Positions 38,610 through 50,066 are shown, counted from the first letter of the stretch. The stretch is 60,000 nt of DNA from Lineus longissimus (GCF_910592395.1 NC_088315.1:8622501-8682500), one strand, 5' to 3'. Translations and numbers: made by a program. Notes: generated from the sequence alone by a model not told the origin.

Positions 38610-38944
38610 TGTCTCCTCAAGGCGGTGACAGACTGCCTTCTTAAGGCAGTGACAGACTGTCTTCTTAAGGTGGTGACAGACTGTCTTCTTAAGGTGGCGA
38701 CAGTCCACAGACTGTCTTCTTAAGGTGGTGACAGACTGTCTCCTTAAGGCGATGGCAGACTGCCTGCTTAAGGCAGTGACAGACTGTCTACTTAAGGTGG
38801 TGACAGTCCACAGACTGTCTTCTTAAGGCAGTGATAGACTGTCTTCTTAAGGTGGTGACAGTCCACAGACTGTCTTCTTAAGGTGGTGACAGTCCACAGA
38901 CTGTCTCCTTAAGGTGGTGACAGACTGTCTCCTTAAGGCGATGG
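38610..38944. repeat. 24/31-bp palindromic minisatellite
   Basis: About 13 units of TTAAGGTGGTGACAGACTGT plus CTTC. Two length classes are interspersed. The 24-bp form contains GACAG-A-CTGTC. The 31-bp form, with 7 extra bases, contains GACAGTC-CACA-GACTGTC, with inverted repeats at 38699, 38802, 38857 and 38888. Both forms are palindromic. Confidence 0.95.
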
Positions 38945-38945
38945 T

Positions 38946-39200
38946 TGCATACTTTCTGAAAATATCAGTTATGTGATCACACTTTTAACTATGATCGAAT
39001 TTTCTGATATATTTGAATTGCTACTGTACATGAGAATGTCATGAATTCAGATATCTGCATCCTGGCATGCCTGATCGCAACTTTTGGAATTCAGGCCCTC
39101 GAATCGAATCGACACAAGTACCCTCTGAAGATGTGCATGGAATTAAAACACCCCCGGGTGACATGATACTTGCGTCAATGGTATTGGAATTGAAATAAAG
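38946..39200. other. Intergenic DNA, nothing recognised
   Basis: No features recognised. Confidence 0.3.
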
Positions 39201-39205
39201 ACATA

Positions 39206-39348
39206 CAGTTGAACCTCTCTTAGCGGACACCTTGCCAAGCATGACACCCTCTCTATTTAAGACAATGATTCTGGTCTCAAATTGGTCTTTTTTACTCCAT
39301 TTGTCCTTGGTAATCAGGACACCTCTCTATAAAGAACATCAATAACTG
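39206..39348 (-). mobile_element. CAGT-ended MITE, family 1, copy F (internally deleted)
   Basis: TA at 39204-39205 precedes CAGTTGAACCTCTCTTAGCG. The right end retains ACTG then TA at 39349-39350, but the inner part of that end is deleted. CAGGACACCTCTCTAT near the right end gives the orientation. Confidence 0.65.
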
Positions 39349-39349
39349 T

Positions 39350-39424
39350 ACTATGACATTGTTTATTTTCATTTTCCTGAGCCACCAGGAAATACAACAA
39401 ACACATGGGGCGTACCCCCCTAAC
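39350..39424. mobile_element. TTAA-type MITE, family 2, right-end fragment
   Basis: It shares GACATTGT, TATTTTCATTTTCCTG, CACCAGGAAATAC and GGGGCGTACCCCCCTAA with the right half of the copy at 42139-42380. It directly abuts MITE copy F. Confidence 0.5.
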
Positions 39425-39429
39425 TAGGA

Positions 39430-39960
39430 TTTTGTTTTCGTTTTTGTCCTTTTTTCTCACTCCATAAACCCAATCAAAATAACATCATTAGAAATTAATA
39501 AATTCTTCATGAATACTTGGTATCATTTGAGAGAAACATTGACTCTAAACCTTTCAAATCAATTACAACGACACAAAACTTCAATTTGACGGATCAGTGT
39601 AATATGGTCAAATTCTTTACCCCAAAGCAAAACGTTTGAAAGTACACGGATGCAAATCGTGGCCAACTATATTCATGCCATGGGACGTGATAGACTTTAT
39701 GAAATAACTTATCTTAATCATATTCTTTCTGCCAGGGGCAACAGAGTTGTCATGCCATTCTTGCATTCTCGATCATTTCTTCAAGATGGTATCTATTCCT
39801 TGTCAAATCCACTTGGTTCTCCGCCCGGGGGCTATACCAGTCTGTCATATGCCAAGATTAATTGTAAGGGCCGCTGTGACAATGGTCGCTTAGGCTGTGA
39901 TTGACTTTTTAATAAAAGACTTACAGCTGTATAAGCGATATGTGTTTCGATGTGTACTCC
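39430..39960. other. Intergenic DNA, nothing recognised
   Basis: An 84-codon frame at 39650-39904 has no recognisable similarity. A solo family 1 right end (complement of TACAGTAGAACCTTTC) lies at about 39964-39980. Confidence 0.3.
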
Positions 39961-39977
39961 CTATTAGAAAGGTTCTA

Positions 39978-40170
39978 CTGTACACTTTTAGGGTTTTTAG
40001 CCAACAGATATATACAACTCTTAGAGGTTTTTCAGAGAAAGCCCCTTAAGGTTTTTGAGCTTGTTAAAACGTTTTTCATTTCCCTGAAAAAACGTCTACA
40101 GGGTGCATATTTGTATCGGAAGAAAAAGTCAAACGATTTTCGGAAAGCTCAAAAAACTTTATTTTCAGGT
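39978..40170 (+). mobile_element. AAGGTTTTT-ended MITE, family 3, copy A
   Basis: The left end ACACTTTTAGGGTTTTTAG and the right end (complement of CCTGAAAATAAAGTTTTTTG) are inverted versions of the ends of the better copy at 44779-44985. Several internal copies of GAGGTTTTT/AAGGTTTTT are present. Confidence 0.5.
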
Positions 40171-40199
40171 GGATGGCACATTTTCAAACTATAATATTC

Positions 40200-40900
40200 T
40201 CAGTTGTAAAGGATATGCATTCACCAACAGCATGATATTATTGAAAATAACATACGACTTCAAGTAGGTTTTGATCAGAAAGACATGAGAATTCCAAATT
40301 TACAAAGACATTTCAGGAAGTTTCTAAATCACAGACTGTAAGAATCCGAACCATTCCCAGATTTGAAAACACAATTCAGAACTTTCCTCCCTTGAGCACA
40401 GTGCACAAAGTCAGAGACCTCGAGTGTCATATTAACATCAAACTTCAGATATTGTGTCCCAGCGACGACCTATTGTGCCCGGCGGGCCGTCAAGCGTCAC
40501 TCGGCAAACAATCGGTACGGAAGACGGAGTGAGAGGTCGTGACAAGTCATAGACCGTGGCGTACTCTCAAGATCGGTATCAAACCTCTTGAGGCACAACC
40601 TTTCAGATTTCCACCCGAGACACATTCGGACTGTCAAGAGTTTCAAAATGTCCGATTATTTATCGAAGTTTAATGATCAATTAATAAACGCAACAGTTTC
40701 CGATTAAAGATAACGCCTTTGTCGCCCGCGATGCGTGTTGTGAGCAGTTTGCCAGGTGTTGTTGTGCGCTTGCATGAAAGCAACGATAAAGATATGTGAT
40801 AATATCGTTGATCAGCGTCGAAGATGATACACTTGTTGCGAATTGCTCAATTTGGAAATTTTATGTATCTTGGCATCTTATTATTACAGATTTGCGCAGC
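40200..40900. other. Intergenic DNA, nothing recognised
   Basis: No gene recognised. Confidence 0.3.
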
Positions 40901-40914
40901 AAATGACGAACATG

Positions 40915-41830
40915 AAATTCTAGACGCGTTTGAAGTGCTCAAAAGGTGTTGTTGTAATTGCTGAATTTTTAAGCATAAGACTTGCCACACTTCCTTTTGA
41001 CCGGGACGTGATAGGACATGAACATCTTGGACATGAACATCAATATCTTATCTTAGTCAAGCTGTTATTGTCCAATCAATTAGCACAATTTGTAACTTTT
41101 TGTATCTTATGATTGAATGATTATAATATAGATTTGTGCTACAAATGACATTAGGAAAAACTCCGGACATGTTTGAATTGCTCCAAAGATATTGTTGTAA
41201 TTGCCATTAGTTTGAAGAACTTTTGCCATAATTTTGAAGCAATTTTGTATCTTATGATTGAATAATTATACTATAGATTTGTGCTTCAAATGACATTAAG
41301 CAAAACTCCGGACATGTATCTTGTATCTTATGATTGAATAATTATACTATAGATTTTTGCTGCAAATGACATCAGGAAAAAACTCCGGACATGTTTGAAT
41401 TGCTCCAAAGATATTGTTGTAATTGCCATAATTTTGAAGCAATTTTGTATCTTATGATTGAACAATTATACTATAGATTTGTACTGCAAATGACATTAAG
41501 CAAAACTCCGGACATGTATCTTGTATCTTATGATTGAACAATTATACTATAGATTTGTACTGCAAATGACATTAAGCAAAACTCTGGACATGTTTGAATT
41601 GCTCCAAAGATATTGTTGTAATTGCCATAATTTTGAAGAACTTTTGCCATAATTTTGAAGCAATTTTGTATCTTATGATTGAATAATTATACTATAGATT
41701 TGTGCTGCAAATGACATTAAGCAAAACTCCGGACATGTATCTTGTATCTTATGATTGAATAATTATACTATAGATTTGTGCTGAAAACCACGGACATGTT
41801 TGAATTGCTCCAAAGATATTTTTGTAAATG
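40915..41830 (+). repeat. Two-module satellite array (~75 and ~150 bp)
   Basis: Module 1 starts TTTGAATTGCTCCAAAGATA and continues TTGTTGTAATTGCCATAATT (about 41172, 41393, 41592, 41799; a diverged founder near 40928). Module 2 runs from GTATCTTATGATTGAATAAT through ACTATAGATTTGTGCTGCAA to AACTCCGGACATG (about 41102, 41259, 41324, 41447, 41524, 41668, 41745). Modules alternate irregularly, giving units of about 75 bp (module 2 alone) and about 150 bp (both). No coding capacity. Confidence 0.85.
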
Positions 41831-41834
41831 CCAT

Positions 41835-42135
41835 CATTTGCAAAACCTGCAATTTCCTTTGATTAAGACATGAACATAGAATGTCTTACCTGGGTCAAGC
41901 TTTTCCTTAACTTACATTTTTTTCATTTTCTTCTTCTTTTTCTTCTTATACTCAGGTAGGACACTAAGAGCGTATAAATACCGAGGAATGGATTATTTTA
42001 CAAACTTGTGCTGCAAATAACATAAAAACATGTCAAAGGTAAAGCTATTCATCAATGATTTTTTATCATTTGTATCCTCTGATCTTATCATTACAAATTT
42101 GTAGTGTTAGCAGTGTCTTCACAGTGTTAACCACA
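41835..42135. other. Intergenic DNA with pyrimidine tract
   Basis: A TTCTTCTTTTTCTTC tract at 41925-41950 is followed by TACTCAG. It resembles a splice acceptor, but no open frame follows. Confidence 0.3.
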
Positions 42136-42138
42136 ATC

Positions 42139-42380
42139 TTAAAGGGCAACTCCATTCATTCAAAAATTTGAAAACGGAACTCAAATTTGAAAACTCGTAC
42201 CTATGTTAATATGCACAGTATATAAATTTCAACAATTACGTTGAGTAGACAGACACCCAAATACTATCAATGCCAAGTTTCAGTGAATTTGCATGCACAA
42301 TCACTGTCCCATGGCATTGTGTATTTCTATTACCTGGACCACCAGTAAATACAAAGAACAAGTATGGCGTACCCCTTTAA
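42139..42380 (+). mobile_element. TTAA-type MITE, family 2, most complete copy
   Basis: It is bounded by TTAA at 42139-42142 and 42377-42380. The left end after TTAA is AGGGCAACTCCATTC; the right end reads in complement AGGGGTACGCCATAC. About 240 bp, noncoding. TTAA flanks suggest mobilisation by a piggyBac-like transposase (inference from target preference only). Confidence 0.75.
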
Positions 42381-42384
42381 AGGT

Positions 42385-44200
42385 TTGCCAAACGATGTCG
42401 CTTATTCTTTTGACTTGGACATGATAAGCACAGAATGCCTTAATCTCCAGCAAGCCATTTTGCAAAGAGAATCAATCATATCACCAGCGGCAATGATGAG
42501 AATTTAATAACTCTCAGGTTTCGAACCGAAGCAGAAAAAAGTTAATCACACACTGTAGGGCGCCACTGAGCCAATTTGACCGAACGGTAAACTACAATCA
42601 ACCAATTACAGAATCAGAAACAAGTCGCGCTTTGACAATATTTCGGAACTTTGAAACGCTGAATTCAATTTGAGGTTTTTCAGCAATAAAATTTGTGGTG
42701 ACCTTTTTTTAATTATGCTCAGTTTGTGAAATGAGCAAAGAATGCTTTTGATCTCATTTCAAGTCTTGAGTGAAATTGAATATGGATCTGCAGCGACTTT
42801 CTAACAGGTTTTGCGTAAAAAGTCAATTTTTAGTTAAAGGCCTACTGCATTCATTGAAAAATTTGAATTTGAATTTGAACACTATTAGAAAATTTGAAGT
42901 ATGACAAGATCGAAGTTACCATTAGGCCTCAGGGCCATATCAAACTGTTTCGTCCTGGGGGGGAGGGAGGGAGCACACTTTTCATCCCCAAACTACATGG
43001 AAAACATAAAGTCTAGGGGCAGTAGCTTTTGCCTCCATCCACCCCCACCCCCCTTACTAGGTACAGCCCTGGTCCTAGCAGTACTCAACACCCTGACATT
43101 TGCGTCATAACAGTTTTGCGTTACTAGCACTACTGTAAATTAACTTTAATAGGAATATAATCCAGTCGGTTCCCTCCAAGTTTGGCTAATTGGCATAATC
43201 AAAAAGGCATCAAGTTCACTCTGGTTTTATCTTACCCCCGAATGCCTGCAGACATCTCAGTATTCTCGCAAATGGTATATTTGATATCGTTATAATTGGT
43301 ACAATGTTTTATGTCACCTCAGAAGAAATTGCAAGACACGCCACCCAGGAATTAAATTGTGCCACTCAAACTTTACATTGCTGTGAGATAATTGACTAAA
43401 TCATCGTCAAATTAGTCAGACCGGTACTCAACTAAAACACAGCATATCAATTTGGGAGTTTCGGAAACCAGAGTGATGCTAAGGGACGGCACTAACACAT
43501 ATGTGATGGTGTCCATGAAACACCTGCACGCATGATCAACAACGTCAGTTTTAAAGGTCTACACCCTTCATCAAAATTTAAAATTGTCTGAAAAAATGCT
43601 TTCTCAGCAGCAGCCCTCTTTCTCAGACTTCTGTTTCCGTCTCTGCAAGGCTCCAATGGATAATGGTGATGATTTCATTTGCCGCCAAAGATGACAAAAT
43701 CGTTCCACGGCTGTTCAATTCCAACATCCAAACATACAATACAGGCATAAAATGAGTCTACAACAGTCCTAAACCCAAGAGCATGGTAGCTCCAACTTAT
43801 TAGCTGTCACAGTGCATAAAATGTCCCCATAAACCATTGCGGATCGGCGATCAAGAGATTTGCATTCATGCATCGCTACTTCAAGCAGAGTGAAGTGGGG
43901 AGTTTTCAATTTCTTGCACCAGTTCTCGTTAAGACTTGCTTTTATTGCGACCAAGTCTACCAGCGCGAGTGTTTTTGTTGCAAGTCTCGGCGGAATTCTG
44001 ATATATGTCAGATAGTGGCTCCTTTCCATGTAGAATTGTGTACAGTAATTGACGAAGGAGATGATATGATTTTAAAATAGAGGATGCCTTGTGACTCAAA
44101 CAACCTTTGTCAAAAGTCCTGCTTTGTATAAGAGCCCCGCAAACAAATAATTAGACAATAATCGCTTGTTGCGGTGGCCATCACGGGTACCTGCCGGGAG
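42385..44200. other. Intergenic stretch with family 2 end fragments
   Basis: TTAA plus AGGCCTACTGCATTCATTG at 42834 and TTAA plus AGGTCTACACCCTTCATC at 43551 are solo left ends of the TTAA MITE. No gene recognised. Confidence 0.4.
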
Positions 44201-44204
44201 ATGG

Positions 44205-44345
44205 TTTTTCTTTTTACTGAAAAACCTTCATGGGATTCATATTTGTGATGGCCAAAAAAACCTGAAAGGTTTTTCAAAAACTCAAAAACCTTTAAGTTTT
44301 TTTGAATGATAATCTTTTCGGAATTGTGCACCAAAGAACGCAAAT
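44205..44345 (-). mobile_element. AAGGTTTTT-type fold-back relic, family 3
   Basis: Repeated direct and inverted AAAAACCTT/AAGGTTTTT words around ATTCATATTTGTGATGGCC resemble the interior of the other family 3 copies. The termini are not clear. Confidence 0.4.
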
Positions 44346-44349
44346 TATA

Positions 44350-44775
44350 CAAAACATGCAGACATCCCCTTTTTGTCACACCTCACGCCTGCACTTCAAA
44401 ACTATTTCACAGTTCTCACCAGGAAGCAAATGCAACTTCATGACTGACACTCAAAGCTACATGATCAAAATCTGATTACGCCCTAATGACATTGACAAAC
44501 GGATCGTTGGGGCGCACAATGGCGCATACTTTGCGATGTCGAAGCATGTCTGCAGACGACTGATAGTTACAACTCGGTTACGCCAAACAATAGCGTCGGT
44601 TATTTTGCATCGATTCGCGAGGAATATGGAATAAAACAGTTCATTTGTCTCCGCTCCGTTTCAGATCTATCCAGTGATCGCTAATGCAACTTTCAATGGG
44701 TGTCTTGGACTCCCCCTTCTCGAGATAATGATGCCGCACTAAAAAGACGTTTGTTAGATGCAACTCTACCTACCT
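44350..44775. other. Intergenic DNA, nothing recognised
   Basis: No features recognised. Confidence 0.3.
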
Positions 44776-44778
44776 TAA

Positions 44779-44985
44779 CACTTAGAAATAAAGGTTTAAA
44801 AAAAAAAAGTTTTAAGGCTTTTTTGCCTATGCAATTATACAACCCTTAATGGTTCATCAGAATCTCAAAAGCAGTCAGGAATCTTCATTTTACCAAAAAA
44901 CCTGTCTACGCTGTGTTTAATGGTGTTGGTTGAAAAATGTTCAAAGGTTTTTGAAAAACGGAAAAACCTTATTTTCTAAGAGTGT
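44779..44985 (+). mobile_element. AAGGTTTTT-ended MITE, family 3, copy B
   Basis: 207 bp with about 20-bp inverted ends: the left is CACTTAGAAATAAAGGTTT, and the right in complement is ACACTCTTAGAAAATAAGGT. The interior is noncoding. Target duplication is not evident. Confidence 0.65.
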
Positions 44986-44989
44986 ATCG

Positions 44990-46790
44990 AAAACACCCCT
45001 TCTCTAAAAACGTTCAGCTCATTGCCGCATATCGCAGCAACAAAAATTGCTTGTTTGCTGTGGGGCTTAGTCAGGATGCTGACCCTCATTCAAATTCAAA
45101 TATGTTTTGAACACTAATGTGATGTCTTCAACTCTTAGACAATTTTAACTCCCTAATTGCAACTAATATGTTTTACCACATTTCAATTGCGTAAATCTAT
45201 TCTTGTGTTTCCCATCATCAGAAGCCGATTCCCACCTGCTGAGGGCTAAACATTCCATTAGGGATGTTTATTAACGTTATAGCGATACATCATAAGACAG
45301 TCATTTGAACACTCACCTGCTTTTAGCAATATCGAAATGAAAAAGAAAAACGCTTTGGTTCCTTATTTAGTTAGACGCAATTTAATTTCGACATTAAAGT
45401 ATACAATTGTCATCAGTCTTACATTATGTGATATTGCATAATAGATCATGATGATATATTCAATATTTCGTTAGCCTCATAGCATAATTGCCTAAGTCAT
45501 ATTTTGGCCAAAATGTGAAAATTTTATGTCTATATCACTTTTCTGTGTTATTCAAGCATTATTTACTTATTTAATGGTTTTAAAAATGTTGAGACATCTG
45601 TTATAAGTTTTTGTTAAAGTTCGAATAAAAATTTCCTAAGCGTTGTCTAAAAAAAATGGTTCTTTAATTTTTCTCAAAACCTTCAAAATTAATATGAGTT
45701 AGGCAATTATGCTATGAGGCTAACGATTTGCAACACTTACATGTATGATAGACAGGTTACCCTCCACTGCCTCTCCTGCCCCCCCCCCCCCCCCCAATAG
45801 GTCCAAATCCCAAAATAGCACTGTTTAAATGTTTTGGTGGAGGGCAGTTTGATCTCTGAAAGACTCGTGTGTCAAGATCCACCCACAACGACAACTTTTC
45901 CTCACCTCATATCTCCACAGTGTCCAAATGACCCAGCGCACAAGGACGCGACAAATGATCACCAAATTGGTCGTCTTGTGAACGACGAAAACCTCTAATT
46001 AACCAATAGGACACACAGAAATGTAATCAGGCCGAATCACATCGCATCGCCATGGCAACCAAAGGGGTACAGTTAACGAGCGACTTTTCAAGCAGTTAAT
46101 TTGAAATTGGTCATGTAAAATAAGCCTTTTAAAATTGCCATATCTTACATCACGGCCCTTGATTGGCTGAATTACGGCAGATTGAGGTGAGGACCATAAT
46201 CTTCCGCTCTTGGCCTTCAGGGTCTTCAGTTTTTGATGTGATACAAATTAGAGATATAATTAGAACAGTCGGGTAACTTCCCGATGTTAGTCTGGGGTTT
46301 GATGTGTCGAATTGCCACCATTATTACCGATGAAGAGCAACAAAATGGCTTTGGCGCATTTCGTGATTCGAGAGATGTGCCTAGATAGCTCCCTGGCACA
46401 GTACAGCGACTCCGTAAGGGAAGTCGGAAAAATGTTGTCATTATGAGGACAGCTCTGTATTTAGCTTATGATGTGCTCAGTTCAACAGTTTTTGCTTGAG
46501 ATGGATTCAGGCCTAAATTGTCTTTGGGTTTTTTCAGAAGAAAAGGTCAAATTTTATATATGTGCAGTCTGGAGGGAAGAGACATACATGGAAGTCTTCA
46601 AAGGGACTCAGGTTTCTGGCTGAAATGGAGTCCCAAATCGCCCAGCTGATTCAGGTTCAGGGAGAAAAGTCATAAACTTAGGACAAATGTAGGATAGGGA
46701 TGTCACAAGCTTACTCAGGTAGAGTTAGAGAAGATGGATTGTCTCAGGTCGAGTTACAGTATTCCTAAACTGACCGGACTAACACAGAGA
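44990..46790. other. Intergenic stretch
   Basis: A run of 17 C lies at 45779-45795. No gene recognised. Confidence 0.35.
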
Positions 46791-46793
46791 TAT

Positions 46794-47334
46794 CATAAAC
46801 TTGGTATAGAGAAGTCACAATCTAACTTACCGGTAGATTGAGACACGAGACATAGAGAAGTCTGTAGGATTTACAACATAAGTAATTCAACATCTAAGAC
46901 TACCCTAGGATTGAACTGAAATAATTCAACATATCATAAACTTAGAATAGAGAAGTCACAATCTAACTTACCGGTAGATTGAGACACGAGACATAGAGAA
47001 GTCTGATTCTAGGATTTACAACATATTAAGTAATTCAACATCTAAGACTACCCTAGGATTAAATTGTAGTAATTCAACACATCATAAACTTAGAATAGAG
47101 AAGTCACAATCTAACTTACCGGTAGATTGAGACACGAGACATAGAGAAGTTTGATTTTAGGATTTACAACATATTAAGTAATTCAACATCTAAGACTACC
47201 CGAGGATTGAACTGAAGTAATTCAACATATCATACACTTAGAATAGAGAAGTCACAATCTAACTTACCAGTAGATTGAGACACGAGACATAGAGAAGTCT
47301 GATTCTAGGATTCACAACATATTAAGTATTTCAA
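46794..47334. repeat. 148-bp satellite, four copies
   Basis: Units start at 46794, 46935, 47083 and 47231 (periods 141, 148, 148). Each contains CATAAACTTAGAATAGAGAA, AATCTAACTTACCGGTAGAT, TGAGACACGAGACATAGAGA and one copy of the 39-bp segment that forms the array at 47335-48175. In the unit, GTAATTCAACAT flanks that segment on both sides exactly 39 bp apart (for example 47178 and 47217). Confidence 0.9.
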
Positions 47335-48175
47335 CATCTAAGACTACCCTAGGATTGAACTGAAGTAACTCGACATCTAAGAGTAACCTAGGATAAAACT
47401 GAAGTATCTCAACATCTAAGATTACCCAAGGATTGAACTGAAGTATCTCAACATCTAAGACTACCCAAGGATTGAACTGAAGTATCTCAACATCTAAGAC
47501 TACCCAAGGATTAAACTGAAGTAACTCGACATCTAAGACTAGCCTAGGATAAAACTGAAGTATCTCAACATCTAAGACTACCCAAGGATTGAACTGAAGT
47601 ATCTCAACATCTAAGACTACCCAAGGATTAAACTGAAGTAACTCGACATCTAAGACTAGCCTAGGATAAAACTGAAGTATCTCAACATCTAAGACTACCC
47701 AAGGATTAAACTGAAGTAACTCGACATCTAAGACTAGCCTAGGATAAAACTGAAGTATCTCAACATCTAAGACTACCCAAGGATTAAACTGAAGTAACTC
47801 GACATCTAAGACTAGCCTAGGATAAAACTGAAGTATCTCAACATCTAAGACTACCCAAGGATTAAACTGAAGTAACTCGACATCTAAGACTAGCCTAGGA
47901 TAAAACTGAAGTATCTCAACATCTAAGACTACCCAAGGATTAAACTGAAGTAACTCGACATCTAAGACTAACCTAGGATTGAACTGAAGTAACTCGACAT
48001 CTAAGACTAACCTAGGATTAAACTGAAGTATCTCAACATCTAAGACTACCCTAGGATTGAACTCAAGTAACTCGACATCTAAGACTAACCTAGGATTAAA
48101 CTGAAGTATCTCAACATCTAAGACTACCCAAAAGGCCAAGGATTGAACTGAAGTAACACAACATCAAAAACTACC
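47335..48175. repeat. 39-bp minisatellite, about 21 copies, with 78-bp dimers
   Basis: The unit resembles CATCTAAGACTACCCAAGGA plus TTGAACTGAAGTATCTCAA. Two variants (ending TCTCAA or ACTCGA, with CTACCCAAGG or CTAGCCTAGG) alternate as a 78-bp dimer between about 47490 and 47945. 39 is a multiple of 3, so the minus strand is open for 275 codons (VVLDVEILQFNPR-type repeat). I regard this as an artefact of the repeat. Confidence 0.95.
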
Positions 48176-48179
48176 CTCC

Positions 48180-48760
48180 CCTACGCACAACCTGCTCTGG
48201 AGATTATTTTGAGTCAGCGAAAGATACTGCAGATGCCATTCGATATGGTATCAGAATCACAACCAATTGTAACTGGGACAATAATTTTGGACGACTTTGG
48301 TTCGCCTGACAAAGGTGTTTTGTCAACATTTTGACAAGTCAGGCTCCTAAGTGGCAAATGAAGATGAAAAGTGTTTGCACAAGTTTGGAAAAGAGAGGCA
48401 GTAGGACATGCTCATGAATGAATTATCCGCATTAAAAGCACCGGTCTTGAAGCCAAATGTCGAAAAAAGTTAACAAACTTGGTTTCTAATTGCTTGAAAA
48501 AATTTGATCCATGGTAAAATATTCTTAGATCGGCGATTTCAAATTAAAATTAGTTTGCTTCCAGTTAATGAGATTTTCCTTGACCAGGTTTATTATGATA
48601 AAGTGGTATTCTGCATGCACTACCACCAACATTTCCAATCAATGGCACATCTCATAGTGATTCTATTCTTTTTTTCAACAATGTTTGACTTTGAGCTGTA
48701 ACTGCAACTTGAAAGGATATAATAATCATGTACATGTAGTTGATAAAATAGCTGATCTGA
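48180..48760. other. Intergenic DNA, nothing recognised
   Basis: No gene recognised. Confidence 0.3.
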
Positions 48761-48765
48761 GGTGC

Positions 48766-49647
48766 TTTCTGGAACAATAGTTGACAAAGATGAGTTCTGG
48801 TGAAATAGTTGACCAAGATGAGTTCTGGTAAAATAGTTGACCAAGATGAGTTCTGGTAAAATAGTTGATCAAGATGAGTTCTGGTAAAATAGTTGATCAA
48901 GATGAGTTCTGGTAAAATAGTTGATCAAGATGAGTTCTTGTAAAATAGTTGACCAAGATGAGTTCTGGTAAAATAGTTGATCAAGATGCGTTCTGGTAAA
49001 ATAGTTGACCAGGATGAGTTCTGGTAAAATAGTTGATCAAGATGAGTTCTGGTAAAATAGTTGACCAAGATGAGTTCTGGTAAAATAGTTGATCAAGATG
49101 TGTTCTGGTAAAAACAGTTGATCAAGATTAGATCTGGTAAAACAGTTGATCAAGATGTGTTCTGGTAAAACAGTTGATCAAGATGAGTTCTGGTAAAACA
49201 GTTGACCAAGATGAGTTCTGGTAAAATAGTTGATCAAGATGAGTTCTGGTAAAATAGTTGATCAAGATGCGTTCTGGTAAAATAGTTGACCAGGATGAGT
49301 TCTGGTAAAATAGTTGATCAAGATGAGTTCTGGTAAAATAGTTGACCAAGATGAGTTCTGGTAAAATAGTTGATCAAGATGTGTTCTGGTAAAACAGTTG
49401 ATCAAGATTAGTTCTGGTAAAACAGTTGATCAAGATGTGTTCTGGTAAAACAGTTGATCAAGATGAGTTCTGGTAAAACAGTTGACCAAGATGAGTTCTG
49501 AAATAGTTGATCAAGATGAGTGTTGGTAAAATAGTTGATCAAGATGAGTTCTGGCAAAATCGTTTACCAGGATGAGTTCTGGTAAAATAGTTGATCAAGA
49601 TGAGTTCTGGTAAAATCGTTGACCAAGATGAGTTCTGGTAAAACAGT
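48766..49647. repeat. 28-bp minisatellite, ~31 copies, with higher-order period
   Basis: The unit is GATCAAGATGAGTTCTGGTA plus AAATAGTT, with GACC/GATC and GAG/GTG/GCG variants. A block carrying the same ordered variants (GCG, CAGG, GAG, GTG, AAACAG, ATTAG) recurs 281 bp later (GATGCG at 48986 and 49267), about ten units, which is higher-order structure. It has no spacers, so it is not CRISPR. Confidence 0.95.
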
Positions 49648-49649
49648 TA

Positions 49650-50060
49650 CTTACTTACCAATTAAGTCTGGTTTCCTCTGGTCATGCCATTCATAACACA
49701 GAGCCTGAGCGATGCACAAACTCGTCATATTTTCAGCCAGCCTTGCATATTTTACTTGAGAGAATCTAAAAGTAAAATTGAGAAATAAAACTAAAAGACA
49801 CGATGTTATATCAACATATTGAAGGAATTCCACCCTCTGACATATCAGATCTCAGGTGGATGAAAAATGCTACTTGAAAACAGCTTATACGGGGACGCGA
49901 GAGTACCTCAGAGAGCTTGGTGAAATTGTAACTTTAGCGCACTTTAAATAATATATTATAGTCTAACTATTCAAGGTGAAACTAATTTCAAACAGATTTT
50001 CTTTTTTGCCTGCAATTATATTTTGCAATCGGGAAAGTCACTGGGACACAAACATTTCCA
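49650..50060. other. Intergenic DNA, nothing recognised
   Basis: No gene recognised. Confidence 0.3.
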
Positions 50061-50066
50061 AGTCTA

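Noticed and set aside
41920-41960. Splice acceptor after a pyrimidine tract
   Set aside because: The TTCTTC tract with TACTCAG looks right, but no open frame of useful length follows.
47312-48139. 275-codon minus-strand open frame
   Set aside because: It lies within the 39-bp minisatellite, whose unit is a multiple of 3. The repetitive VVLDVEILQFNPR product follows from that, and there is no non-repeat coding flank.
48766-49647. CRISPR-like regular 28-bp repeats
   Set aside because: Units are contiguous with no unique spacers, and the context is an animal genome. It is a minisatellite.
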